Assembly (NCBI GenBank): GCA_023429545.1
Contig: JAEYUU010000284.1
Location: 1 to 5,341 of the forward strand
From: Verrucomicrobiota bacterium
GTDB lineage: Bacteria; Verrucomicrobiota; Verrucomicrobiia; Verrucomicrobiales; Verrucomicrobiaceae
Reading direction: 5' to 3'
DNA length: 5,341 nt
Positions 1 to 5,341 of this stretch are shown piece after piece. The notes under the pieces were generated by a model. It ran no database searches and was not told where the DNA came from. It saw only the letters and a program-made list of their open reading frames with translations. How positions within the stretch are numbered: position 1 is the first letter of the stretch; every line of letters begins with the position of its first letter. A program made the translations under genes and the position numbers.

Positions 1-1
1 G

Positions 2-934
2 GATTCCATCACCGCGGATACATTCACTATTACCGTGCTGGACATTCCGGACATTCAGCGTGGAGCGGGACTGGCGATTGTGATGCAGACGCCCTCCGGC
101 AAGACGTTCCTGTATGACACGGGTTCAGCCTACCCGGAGCGCCTCTCCTCCGATGGCTGGCAGGCGAATTTCAACGCTGGTCGCGACCTCGTGGCGCCTT
201 TCCTCAAACAGAACAACATCACTGCCCTTGATGGCGTGCTCATCAGCCACGCGCACTATGATCACTTCGGCGGACTCATATGGCTGAAGGACCACTTCCC
301 CATCAAAAAACTCATCGATTCCGGCTACGTTTTCCCCGGTTCCTCCAACGAACAGTATTCCGGTGAGCTCGGCGACTACAACAAAGTGCGCGATGAGTTC
401 AAGAAACGCGGCCAGCATCTCGCGGCCTTCACCGGCGACACATTGGATCTCGATCCAACACTCAAGATTGAGGTCCTGGCGCCGCCGGAAACTTACTTCA
501 CGGATCCCCTGCCCGACAAGCGCGCGAAGAACGACCCGCCAGCCCACCATCTGGTGAATGCGAACTCGCTCGGTGTTCGCATCCAGCATGGTGATGTGGT
601 CTTCTACCTGCCCGGCGACATCCAGAGTGAAGACATCAACGCCAGTCTGCTTCCCTCCGTGGATCACGCGAAGTTGAAATGCCATGTTCTCATCGCTCCC
701 GGCCATGGAATCCACTGCACGAAAGAATTTGCCGAAGTGACGCGCCCGGAAGTCTCCATCGCCAGTGTCTTCGAGCGCTATGCGCGCGGCTTGAAAAGCA
801 CGCCGATGCTGAAAGCAGTCGGCGCGAAGACCTACATCACCGGACTGAATGGACGCATCCAGGTGGTTTCGGATGGCAGGTCGTACAAGGTCACTGCGGA
901 ACGCGAGCACGCGCCGAAGCCAGCAGCCAAGTAA
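2..934 (+). CDS. Metallo-beta-lactamase-fold hydrolase, ComEC/Rec2-like (5' end outside the window)
   Basis: The reading frame is open to the left edge, so the gene starts upstream; the GTG at 35 is an internal Val codon within a beta-strand (FTITVLDI) typical of the start of this fold. The visible 310 residues show the order seen in ComEC-type domains: a strand ending in FLYDTG, the metal-binding motif HAHYDH (fragment residues 83-88, bases 248-265), a segment with NANSLGVRI, the strand YLPGDIQSED carrying the second metal-ligand Asp (residue 206), a GHG His (residue 235), and a C-terminal RPEVSIAS...YITGLNGRIQVVSDG part. Known for the family: two-metal hydrolysis of phosphoesters or related bonds. 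The exact substrate is unknown. The usual HHGS motif reads GHGI here and the usual downstream HP is absent, so this is a divergent member. No ComEC membrane part is seen; whether a signal peptide exists cannot be judged. The next gene follows after 64 bases on the same strand. Confidence 0.87.
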   Translation, partial: DSITADTFTITVLDIPDIQRGAGLAIVMQTPSGKTFLYDTGSAYPERLSSDGWQANFNAGRDLVAPFLKQNNITALDGVLISHAHYDHFGGLIWLKDHFPIKKLIDSGYVFPGSSNEQYSGELGDYNKVRDEFKKRGQHLAAFTGDTLDLDPTLKIEVLAPPETYFTDPLPDKRAKNDPPAHHLVNANSLGVRIQHGDVVFYLPGDIQSEDINASLLPSVDHAKLKCHVLIAPGHGIHCTKEFAEVTRPEVSIASVFERYARGLKSTPMLKAVGAKTYITGLNGRIQVVSDGRSYKVTAEREHAPKPAAK

Positions 935-998
935 CAACCTGCCCTGCCTTGTCCGCCCAATAACAATCACTTTCCGCCAATCATAGAAGCCTATCTCC

Positions 999-2360
999 AT
1001 GCTACGCCGCGCTTTTCTCCCACTGCTCGCCACGATCGCCCTCCTCAACCCAGCCTCCGCCCAGCTTGAGCCCAAGGATCGCCATGTCATCTTGATCAGC
1101 ATCGATGGGTTCCCGGCATGGCTCTGGAAGCAGCCCGCGCTGCCCGTTCCAAATCTGCGCAAGCTCGCTACGGAGGGCGCGCAAGCGGAGGCGATGACAG
1201 TCTCCAACCCCTCCATCACCTGGATCAATCACACCACGCTGGTCACCGGGGTGAACCCGCGCAAGCACGGGGTGCTGTTCAACGGCCTCCTCGTGCGCCA
1301 GGGAACGGACAAGCCGCCGAAGATCGAGCAGTGGGCAGACAAGACAGACATGGTTTTTGCTCCGACCCTCTATGATCTCGCCAATGCCAAAGGTCTGACG
1401 ACCGCCGAGGTGGACTGGGTGGCGGTGACAAAGGCGAAGACCATCGATTGGAGCTTCCCGGAACTGCCGTCGCCGGACGGCAAGGTGGAGCAGGAGATGA
1501 TTACCGCGGGTGCCATCACCCCCGAGCAAATCGGCTGGATGCAGCTCGGCCCACAGCGGAAGAACATCGCGTGGATCGACACCATGTGGACGAACGCTGC
1601 GTGCTACATCTTCAAGAAGCACCAGCCGAACTTCCTCATGTTCCACGTACTGAACACTGACCTTTCCCATCACGTCTATGGCCCGGGTTCACACGCGGGC
1701 TACACTGCCCTTGCCTATGCCGACCGGCTCGTCGGTGACCTGGTGAAGGCCGTGGATGAAAGCGGCCTGCGTGACAAGACCACCTTCGTCATCAGCACCG
1801 ACCATGGCTTCAAAAAAGTGGACAAGTACATCTACCCCAACGTGGTGCTGAAGAAGGCCCGGCACCTCACGGCTTTGGGACCGAAGATCACCACCTGCGA
1901 GGCCGCCGCCATGCCCCAGGGCGGGATGTGCTTTGTGTACGTGACTGACCCGGCTCGCAAAGCTGAATTGCTGCCGAAGCTGAAAGAGCTCTTCGCCACT
2001 GCGGAGGGCGTGGAGAAGGTCATCGATGGCTCCGAGGGCCCCACGCTGGGCATGCCACTACCGGAAGAGAACAAGGGGATGGGAGATCTCATTCTCTATG
2101 CCAAGGCTGGCTACGCCTTCAACGCCAGCGCCGCCGGTGAAGAAGCCAGTGGCCCCGCGGTGAACTATGGCGGCACGCACGGCTACTTGAACAGTGACCC
2201 CGAGCTCGACGGCATCTTCATCGCCTCCGGCGCGGGCATCAAACGCGGTGTGGTCATCCCACGCATGGCGAATCTCGACGTGGCCCCGACCATCGCGAAG
2301 CTGTTGAAGCTGGAGATCCCGAATGTGGAGGGAAAGGCGCTGGGAGAAGTGATGGAATGA
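999..2360 (+). CDS. Exported alkaline phosphatase-superfamily protein, type I phosphodiesterase/nucleotide pyrophosphatase family
   Basis: The 453-residue product begins with a Sec signal peptide: basic MLRR, a hydrophobic stretch at about 5-16, and an AxA site with likely cleavage after residue 21 (ASA|QLEP). It should therefore act outside the cytoplasm. The metal and catalytic pattern of the family is complete: Asp36 in LISIDGF; the likely nucleophile Thr74 followed by WINH (family form TFPNH) and TLVTGVNPRKHGV; Asp221 and His225 in DLSHHVYGP; Asp268-His269 in STDHGF; and His394 in GGTHGY. The C-terminus GIFIASGAGIKRG...NLDVAPTIAKLL matches the usual end of the fold. Family members hydrolyse phosphodiester or pyrophosphate bonds of nucleotides, nucleotide sugars or lipids with two Zn ions; the substrate here cannot be told. 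The ATG at 999 is chosen because it gives a full signal peptide; the only SD-like bases are a weak AGAAG. It ends 34 bases from the converging gene. Confidence 0.93.
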   Translation: MLRRAFLPLLATIALLNPASAQLEPKDRHVILISIDGFPAWLWKQPALPVPNLRKLATEGAQAEAMTVSNPSITWINHTTLVTGVNPRKHGVLFNGLLVRQGTDKPPKIEQWADKTDMVFAPTLYDLANAKGLTTAEVDWVAVTKAKTIDWSFPELPSPDGKVEQEMITAGAITPEQIGWMQLGPQRKNIAWIDTMWTNAACYIFKKHQPNFLMFHVLNTDLSHHVYGPGSHAGYTALAYADRLVGDLVKAVDESGLRDKTTFVISTDHGFKKVDKYIYPNVVLKKARHLTALGPKITTCEAAAMPQGGMCFVYVTDPARKAELLPKLKELFATAEGVEKVIDGSEGPTLGMPLPEENKGMGDLILYAKAGYAFNASAAGEEASGPAVNYGGTHGYLNSDPELDGIFIASGAGIKRGVVIPRMANLDVAPTIAKLLKLEIPNVEGKALGEVME

Positions 2361-2394
2361 CTTTGCGCCTGGCTTCCCCCTGTGTGCCTTCTGG

Positions 2395-2940
2395 TCAGAG
2401 CCAGTATTCTTTGAGAGCACGCTCAATTTCTGGTCGCATTATCTTGCTGTCACGATCCTTCAGCATGTGCTGCAAGAATTGCCTTACGACGGCACGTTGA
2501 TCCGGCGTTAGCAGACTGTACTTTTGCTCTGAGCCTCCACTAACATGTGTGAGGGAAAAGGCGAAGCCATATCCGTATTCACCATTCAGCTCGCAAATCA
2601 TGTAGGCAGGCAGGTGGAACCTCGCTCCTGCAGCATCGAGGAAGGAAAAGCTGCTGTTGTATTGACACAGCTTCTCAAAGGAGATCTTCCGCCAGTCGAG
2701 CTTCTCATCTCTCGCGCGATACGCGGCTCGAGTCTCAAAATCCAAGTAGTCATCGATAGCCAGCGCTTCCTCCAATCCAACACCTGGTCCAAGCGTCACC
2801 CCTGCAAAGGCCGCCTCGATCAAGGGACAAAGCTCCAATCCAGCTTCAAAATGCGCGAGCCGCTCTTCCTCTGCGGCAATGGTCACAGGATCAAAGCCCC
2901 GCTCCTTCATCTTTTGAATTAAGTCAGGGGATGGCTTCAT
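2395..2940 (-). CDS. DUF6714-like protein of unknown function
   Basis: This is the only minus-strand gene, converging on the phosphodiesterase gene and diverging from hisF. The 181-residue soluble product has no signal peptide or membrane segment. It starts with a helical charged region (residues 7-35), then [26 protein letters not shown] (40-65), a WRKIS segment near 83, the most characteristic stretch [15 protein letters not shown] (99-113), a FSLTH strand (128-132), and a [16 protein letters not shown] helix (141-156). From memory this order (LGxGxGLxEAxAIDDY, then FLDxxGxRFxLPAY, then LxxxQRxxVxxFL) matches DUF6714, a family without known function, sometimes found near immunity-type or accessory genes. 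The start is uncertain: ATG at 2940 is preferred because the upstream option (GTG at 2976, ATG at 2973) adds only 11-12 unconvincing residues; neither has a good SD. Much of the gene is less GC-rich than its neighbours, which may mean later acquisition. Confidence 0.78.
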   Translation of the reverse strand: MKPSPDLIQKMKERGFDPVTIAAEEERLAHFEAGLELCPLIEAAFAGVTLGPGVGLEEALAIDDYLDFETRAAYRARDEKLDWRKISFEKLCQYNSSFSFLDAAGARFHLPAYMICELNGEYGYGFAFSLTHVSGGSEQKYSLLTPDQRAVVRQFLQHMLKDRDSKIMRPEIERALKEYWL

Positions 2941-3015
2941 AGCTGGATATGGATGGCCGAAGCTGGCGCACATCACATCTCACACAAACGAAATTCCCAA
3001 ACCTGCCTCCCGCCC

Positions 3016-3052
3016 TTGCCAAGCCCCCTTCTCCGTCCTACGCATCTATGCG
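3016..3052 (+). promoter_or_regulatory. Weak candidate promoter and short dyad upstream of hisF
   Basis: The 160 bases between the divergent DUF6714-like gene and hisF must drive at least one transcript. The best sigma70-like match is TTGCCA (3016-3021), a 17-base spacer and TACGCA (3039-3044), which has a good -35 but a poor -10. The -10 overlaps a perfect short dyad, CGCAT-CT-ATGCG (3041-3052), that could be an operator. A dyad this short also arises by chance in GC-rich DNA. No riboswitch, leader peptide rich in His codons or attenuator is visible before hisF, and no convincing minus-strand promoter was found. Confidence 0.2.
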
Positions 3053-3100
3053 CCCGGCACCCATTCCCAGGAGCCGGGGTGGCACGTATCCATTTTCTTA

Positions 3101-3874
3101 ATGCTCACCAAACGAATCATCCCCTGCCTCGACGTCCATGACGGCCGAGTTGTGAAAGGTACCAAGTTCCTCGACCTGCGCGATGCGGGGGACCCGGTGG
3201 AGTGCGCCGTGGCCTACAACAACCAGGGAGCGGATGAGCTCGTTTTTCTCGACATCACCGCATCCAGTGACGAACGCCGCACCATGGTGGACGTGGTGGA
3301 GCGCACGGCGGAGCGCTGCTTCATGCCGGTGACCGTGGGCGGAGGCATCCGCACGGTGGCCGATATGCGACAAATGCTCTTGGCCGGGGCGGACAAGGTC
3401 AGCGTGAACACAGCAGCCATCTTCAACCCCGAAGTGGTAGATGAAGCCGCGAGCGCCTTCGGCTGCCAGTGCCTGGTGGTCGCGATCGATGCCAAGCGCA
3501 ATGAGCGCGGCTCCTGGACGGTCTACACCCACGGCGGACGCAAGCCTGCCATCCGCGATGGCAAGGAGCTTGATGCCATCGAGTGGGCCGCAGAGGTGTG
3601 CCGGCGCGGTGCGGGCGAGATTCTCCTCACCAGCATGGATGCGGATGGCACCAAGGCCGGGTACGACCTCGGCCTGAACCGTACCGTGAGCGAAGCCGTG
3701 ACCATTCCCGTCATCGCCAGCGGTGGCGCGGGCAGTCTGGATCATATGGTGGATGTGCTGCGCGAGGGCAAGGCAGACGCCGTGCTCGCGGCAAGCATCT
3801 TCCACTTTGGCGAATTCACCGTGGGCGATGTGAAGCGCCATCTGCGGAAGCACGGCATCCCGGTGAGGTTGTAG
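3101..3874 (+). CDS. hisF: Imidazole glycerol phosphate synthase, cyclase subunit HisF
   Basis: HisF is the cyclase half of the HisF-HisH complex. It uses ammonia from the HisH glutaminase to convert PRFAR to imidazole glycerol phosphate (to histidine) and AICAR (to purine synthesis), in the cytoplasm. The 257-residue (beta/alpha)8 barrel is complete: N-terminal [16 protein letters not shown] with catalytic Asp11; GGGIRT (80-85) and SVNTAA (101-106); the second catalytic Asp130 in [24 protein letters not shown] (175-189); and the phosphate-binding SGGAGS (207-212) and AASIFHFGE (230-238). The start gives [12 protein letters not shown], the canonical N-terminus; no SD precedes it. After GGRKP, where many homologues read TGLDA, this protein has [10 protein letters not shown], a small loop insertion of about four or five residues. 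Neither hisH, hisA nor hisI is in the window, so the his genes are probably scattered. The following small genes are 56 bases downstream. Confidence 0.98.
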   Translation: MLTKRIIPCLDVHDGRVVKGTKFLDLRDAGDPVECAVAYNNQGADELVFLDITASSDERRTMVDVVERTAERCFMPVTVGGGIRTVADMRQMLLAGADKVSVNTAAIFNPEVVDEAASAFGCQCLVVAIDAKRNERGSWTVYTHGGRKPAIRDGKELDAIEWAAEVCRRGAGEILLTSMDADGTKAGYDLGLNRTVSEAVTIPVIASGGAGSLDHMVDVLREGKADAVLAASIFHFGEFTVGDVKRHLRKHGIPVRL

Positions 3875-3930
3875 TCAGCAGTCCTGCGGGCGGAAAAAAC
3901 TTGTCGAGCTTCGCTGGATCCCGGATCCTC

Positions 3931-4302
3931 ATGCGCATGGAAGACTTCGTCTGGGATCTCTATCAGCAGCAGGAAATAAATGCAGCACACGAGGAAGCCA
4001 GGAATACGCGGCACAAGGTTGCCTCCACGCAGGGCAACCTGACCGAACTGACGGAGCGCGTGGAGCGGCTCTCACTCGTCTGCCAGGCCATGTGGGAGCT
4101 GCTGTCCGAGCACACCAAGATCAGCGGCAACGAGCTCATGCGCAAGGTGGTGGAAGTGGATACGCGTGACGGAAGGAGCGACGGCAAGATCGCGCCGCGC
4201 GTGATCCAGTGCCCCAAATGCAAAAACAACGTGAACACGCGACATCCACGCTGTGTCGTATGCGGCAGCGTCATCGCGACAAAGCATCCGTTTGAAGTGT
4301 AG
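3931..4302 (+). CDS. Small coiled-coil/zinc-ribbon protein, paralogue 1 of a tandem pair
   Basis: The 123-residue hypothetical protein has three parts. Residues 8-62 are charged and helical, with a likely coiled coil over about 15-47 and the conserved block CQAMWELL (51-58). A linker carries DTRDGRSDG (77-85). The C-terminus is a zinc ribbon with Cys94, Cys97, Cys108 and Cys111 (CPKC...CVVC), ending HPFEV. It aligns without gaps to the next gene at roughly 40 percent identity (about 49 of 116 positions by hand). The function is unknown; a ribbon after a helical region suggests protein or nucleic acid binding, but this is inference. The frame is open far upstream into hisF, so the start is a choice: ATG at 3931 or ATG at 3937 both fit the paralogue's N-terminus. 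A TTG at 3901 with an upstream GGCGGA is possible but adds unrelated residues. No signal peptide or membrane segment. Confidence 0.8.
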   Translation: MRMEDFVWDLYQQQEINAAHEEARNTRHKVASTQGNLTELTERVERLSLVCQAMWELLSEHTKISGNELMRKVVEVDTRDGRSDGKIAPRVIQCPKCKNNVNTRHPRCVVCGSVIATKHPFEV

Positions 4303-4325
4303 CAAGAGCACCCCGATCACCTCCC

Positions 4326-4682
4326 ATGATTGTCGATCTCTACCAACAGGCCCGCATCCACGAGGCCGAATCCAGCGCGAACCGTGCCGCCTCCAAGGCA
4401 GAGGCCGTCCACGAACGGCTCGCCAGCCAGGAGCGGCGCCTCGAGCGGCTCGCTCTGCACTGCCAGGCCATGTGGGAGATGCTCCGCGAGCGAGCGCAGT
4501 TCACTGATGAGGAGTTTGTGAACAAGCTGCTGGAGGTCGACTTGCGCGATGGACGTACGGACGGTCGCATGGCCGCCCGGATCGCCGATTGCCCGAACTG
4601 CAGGCAGAAGACCAACTCCCGCCGCTCCACCTGTGTGATCTGCGGCGTGGAACTGCCGCGGAACCATGCGTTCGAGGTATAG
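4326..4682 (+). CDS. Small coiled-coil/zinc-ribbon protein, paralogue 2 of a tandem pair
   Basis: The 118-residue protein repeats the layout of the preceding gene, 23 bases after its stop. MIVDLYQQ at the N-terminus matches the paralogue's VWDLYQQ. A strongly charged Ala/Glu/Arg-rich helix (about 9-45) is a probable coiled coil. It is followed by CQAMWEML (46-53), DLRDGRTDG (72-80), the zinc ribbon Cys89, Cys92, Cys103, Cys106 (CPNC...CVIC), and the terminal HAFEV. A 19-base stretch around the CQAMWE codons is identical in the two genes (4080-4098 and 4460-4478). Both copies keep every Cys and the RDG/DG acidic motif while the coiled coils differ, which argues that both are functional. The function is unknown; the two may form homo- or heterodimers through the helix (inference). 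The ATG start fits the alignment; no SD is present. Confidence 0.8.
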   Translation: MIVDLYQQARIHEAESSANRAASKAEAVHERLASQERRLERLALHCQAMWEMLRERAQFTDEEFVNKLLEVDLRDGRTDGRMAARIADCPNCRQKTNSRRSTCVICGVELPRNHAFEV

Positions 4683-4722
4683 GCGATGCGACGCACATAT
4701 TTGCCCCACCAAGCATTCAAGC

Positions 4723-4971
4723 ATGCAGGAAGACCCCAGTCCCCGTCGTGATGGCAGTCATGCGACCGGCTGGTGGTTGGGTGTTACCGGCGCGATGCTT
4801 CTGTACTTTCTGAGCCCGCCTCCCCTCGCCTGGGTGTACAAACACTTCGCCTGGGCCACTCCCGAGTGGCCCCGTTATGTCTATTCACCGATCATCCTCC
4901 TGTGTCATCACTTCGAGCCGGTGAGGGAGTTCTATCGCGCCTATGCCAAACTCATGGGAGTGGTCCTCTGA
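4723..4971 (+). CDS. Small hypothetical membrane protein
   Basis: This is an 82-residue protein in the same run of genes, 40 bases after the second zinc-ribbon gene and 71 bases before the yqeY-like gene. A polar, charged N-terminus (MQEDPSPRRDGSH) precedes one clear membrane segment at about 16-31 (TGWWLGVTGAMLLYFL), followed by a Pro-rich turn SPPPLAWVYK. A second, weaker hydrophobic stretch YVYSPIILL (52-60) precedes an amphipathic end HFEPVREFYRAYAKLMG. The pattern of a Tyr-x-Pro hydrophobic stretch followed by a YxxY-type helix resembles small unnamed membrane proteins I recall from Planctomycetota/Verrucomicrobiota genomes, but I cannot name a family. ATG 4723 is preferred over ATG 4666, which would overlap the previous gene by 17 bases and put an Arg/Cys-rich stretch before the polar N-terminus. 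Role unknown. Confidence 0.65.
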   Translation: MQEDPSPRRDGSHATGWWLGVTGAMLLYFLSPPPLAWVYKHFAWATPEWPRYVYSPIILLCHHFEPVREFYRAYAKLMGVVL

Positions 4972-5042
4972 AGTCCATCGCATTCCCTTGTGCGACCCGG
5001 CAGGCCGTGCCACTCTCGCATGACCAACCTTTTTTCACCGAC

Positions 5043-5341
5043 ATGAGCATCACCGCACAACTCGCCGAGGACATCAAGACCGCCATGAAGGCCAAGGACA
5101 CTGTGGCCCTCAATACCGTGCGTTCCCTCAAATCGGCCATCAAGTACGCCGCCATTGAGAAGAACGGCGCGGACGGTGAACTGGATGACACGGACGCCAT
5201 TGTGGTCATCCGCCGGGAAATCAAAAAGCGGCAGGACTCTGTGTCGCAATATGAGACCGCCCAGCGCCCCGAGCTTGCCGAGGTGGAGAAGGCTGAAATC
5301 GCCGTGCTGGAGAAGTACCTTCCCGCCGCCATGAGCCAGAC
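5043..5341 (+). CDS. yqeY: GatB/YqeY-domain protein (3' end outside the window)
   Basis: The first 99 residues of a YqeY-like protein (usually about 150 residues) are visible before the window ends. The match covers the family's main landmarks: an N-terminal LAEDIKTAMKAKD (7-19) helix, LNTVRSLKSAIKYAAIEK (23-40), VVIRREIKKRQDSVSQY (54-70), and the block RPELAEVEKAEIAVLEKYLP (75-94). The domain is shared with the tail of the GatB subunit of tRNA-dependent amidotransferase, where it helps bind tRNA. The role of the stand-alone protein is not settled, though it is widely treated as tRNA-associated and cytoplasmic. The ATG at 5043 gives the canonical N-terminus; no SD is present in the 71-base gap upstream. 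It is the last visible gene of the hisF run, and the upstream small genes may share its transcript. Confidence 0.93.
   Translation, partial: MSITAQLAEDIKTAMKAKDTVALNTVRSLKSAIKYAAIEKNGADGELDDTDAIVVIRREIKKRQDSVSQYETAQRPELAEVEKAEIAVLEKYLPAAMSQ

Noticed and set aside
125..1228. Long open frame (367 codons) on the minus strand
   Set aside because: It lies antisense to two well-supported genes, crosses their intergenic gap, and its translation shows no recognisable domain; it is a by-product of high-GC codon use.
2361..2394. Search for a bidirectional terminator between the convergent genes
   Set aside because: The 34 bases contain no stem of useful length or T-run.
2545..2922. Plus-strand open frame of 125 codons across the DUF6714-like gene
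   Set aside because: The minus-strand frame carries coherent family motifs, whereas this one shows none.
3098..3853. Minus-strand open frame of 251 codons
   Set aside because: It is fully antisense to hisF, whose catalytic motifs are all intact; the His/Ala-rich translation is typical of a shadow frame.
3878..3900. Possible terminator after hisF (GCAG-TC-CTGC, then a run of A)
   Set aside because: The loop is only two bases, the stem is four pairs and no T-run follows on the plus strand.
3916..3928. Repeated GGATCC (GGATCC-C-GGATCC) before the first zinc-ribbon gene
   Set aside because: Two neighbouring six-base palindromes without further symmetry; likely chance.
3583..3930. Upstream extension of the first zinc-ribbon gene into hisF
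   Set aside because: The extension is out of frame with hisF, has no counterpart in the paralogue and reads as Arg/Gly-rich shadow sequence.
4666..4722. Longer N-terminus for the small membrane protein
   Set aside because: It would overlap the preceding gene by 17 bases and add an Arg/Cys-rich stretch without membrane or signal character.
4999..5036. Possible terminator before yqeY (GGCA-GGCCG-TGCC, later T-run)
   Set aside because: The stem has four pairs and the T-run begins about 15 bases after it, too far for an intrinsic terminator.

Overview
The window comes from a GC-rich bacterial chromosome and looks like ordinary, mostly housekeeping sequence. None of the six visible start codons is preceded by a strong Shine-Dalgarno site. 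The gene content (secreted type I phosphodiesterase-like enzyme, DUF6714-like protein, tandem coiled-coil/zinc-ribbon hypotheticals) fits a Verrucomicrobiota or Planctomycetota-type genome. That placement is inference from style and family memory, not from a marker gene.

Left part (2-2360, + strand): a metallo-beta-lactamase-fold protein related to the extracellular hydrolase domain of ComEC. Its 5' end lies outside the window. It is followed after 64 bases by an exported type I phosphodiesterase/nucleotide pyrophosphatase-family enzyme with an intact metal site. Both are hydrolases with metal ligands, and the close spacing suggests co-transcription, but no shared substrate can be read from the sequence.

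Middle (2395-2940, - strand): a single convergent gene for a DUF6714-like protein of unknown function. Much of it is less GC-rich than its neighbours. It is separated by a 160-base divergent intergenic region from hisF.

Right part (3101-5341, + strand): a run of five co-directional genes with gaps of 56, 23, 40 and 71 bases, consistent with an operon. They are hisF (histidine biosynthesis), two tandem paralogous small proteins (N-terminal helical/coiled-coil region, a DxRDGxxDG motif, C-terminal four-cysteine zinc ribbon), a small membrane protein, and the 5' part of a GatB/YqeY-domain gene that runs off the window. hisF stands without other his genes in view.

The most unusual element is the tandem zinc-ribbon pair with the adjacent small membrane protein. 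No mobile element, CRISPR array, RNA gene or clear terminator was found.
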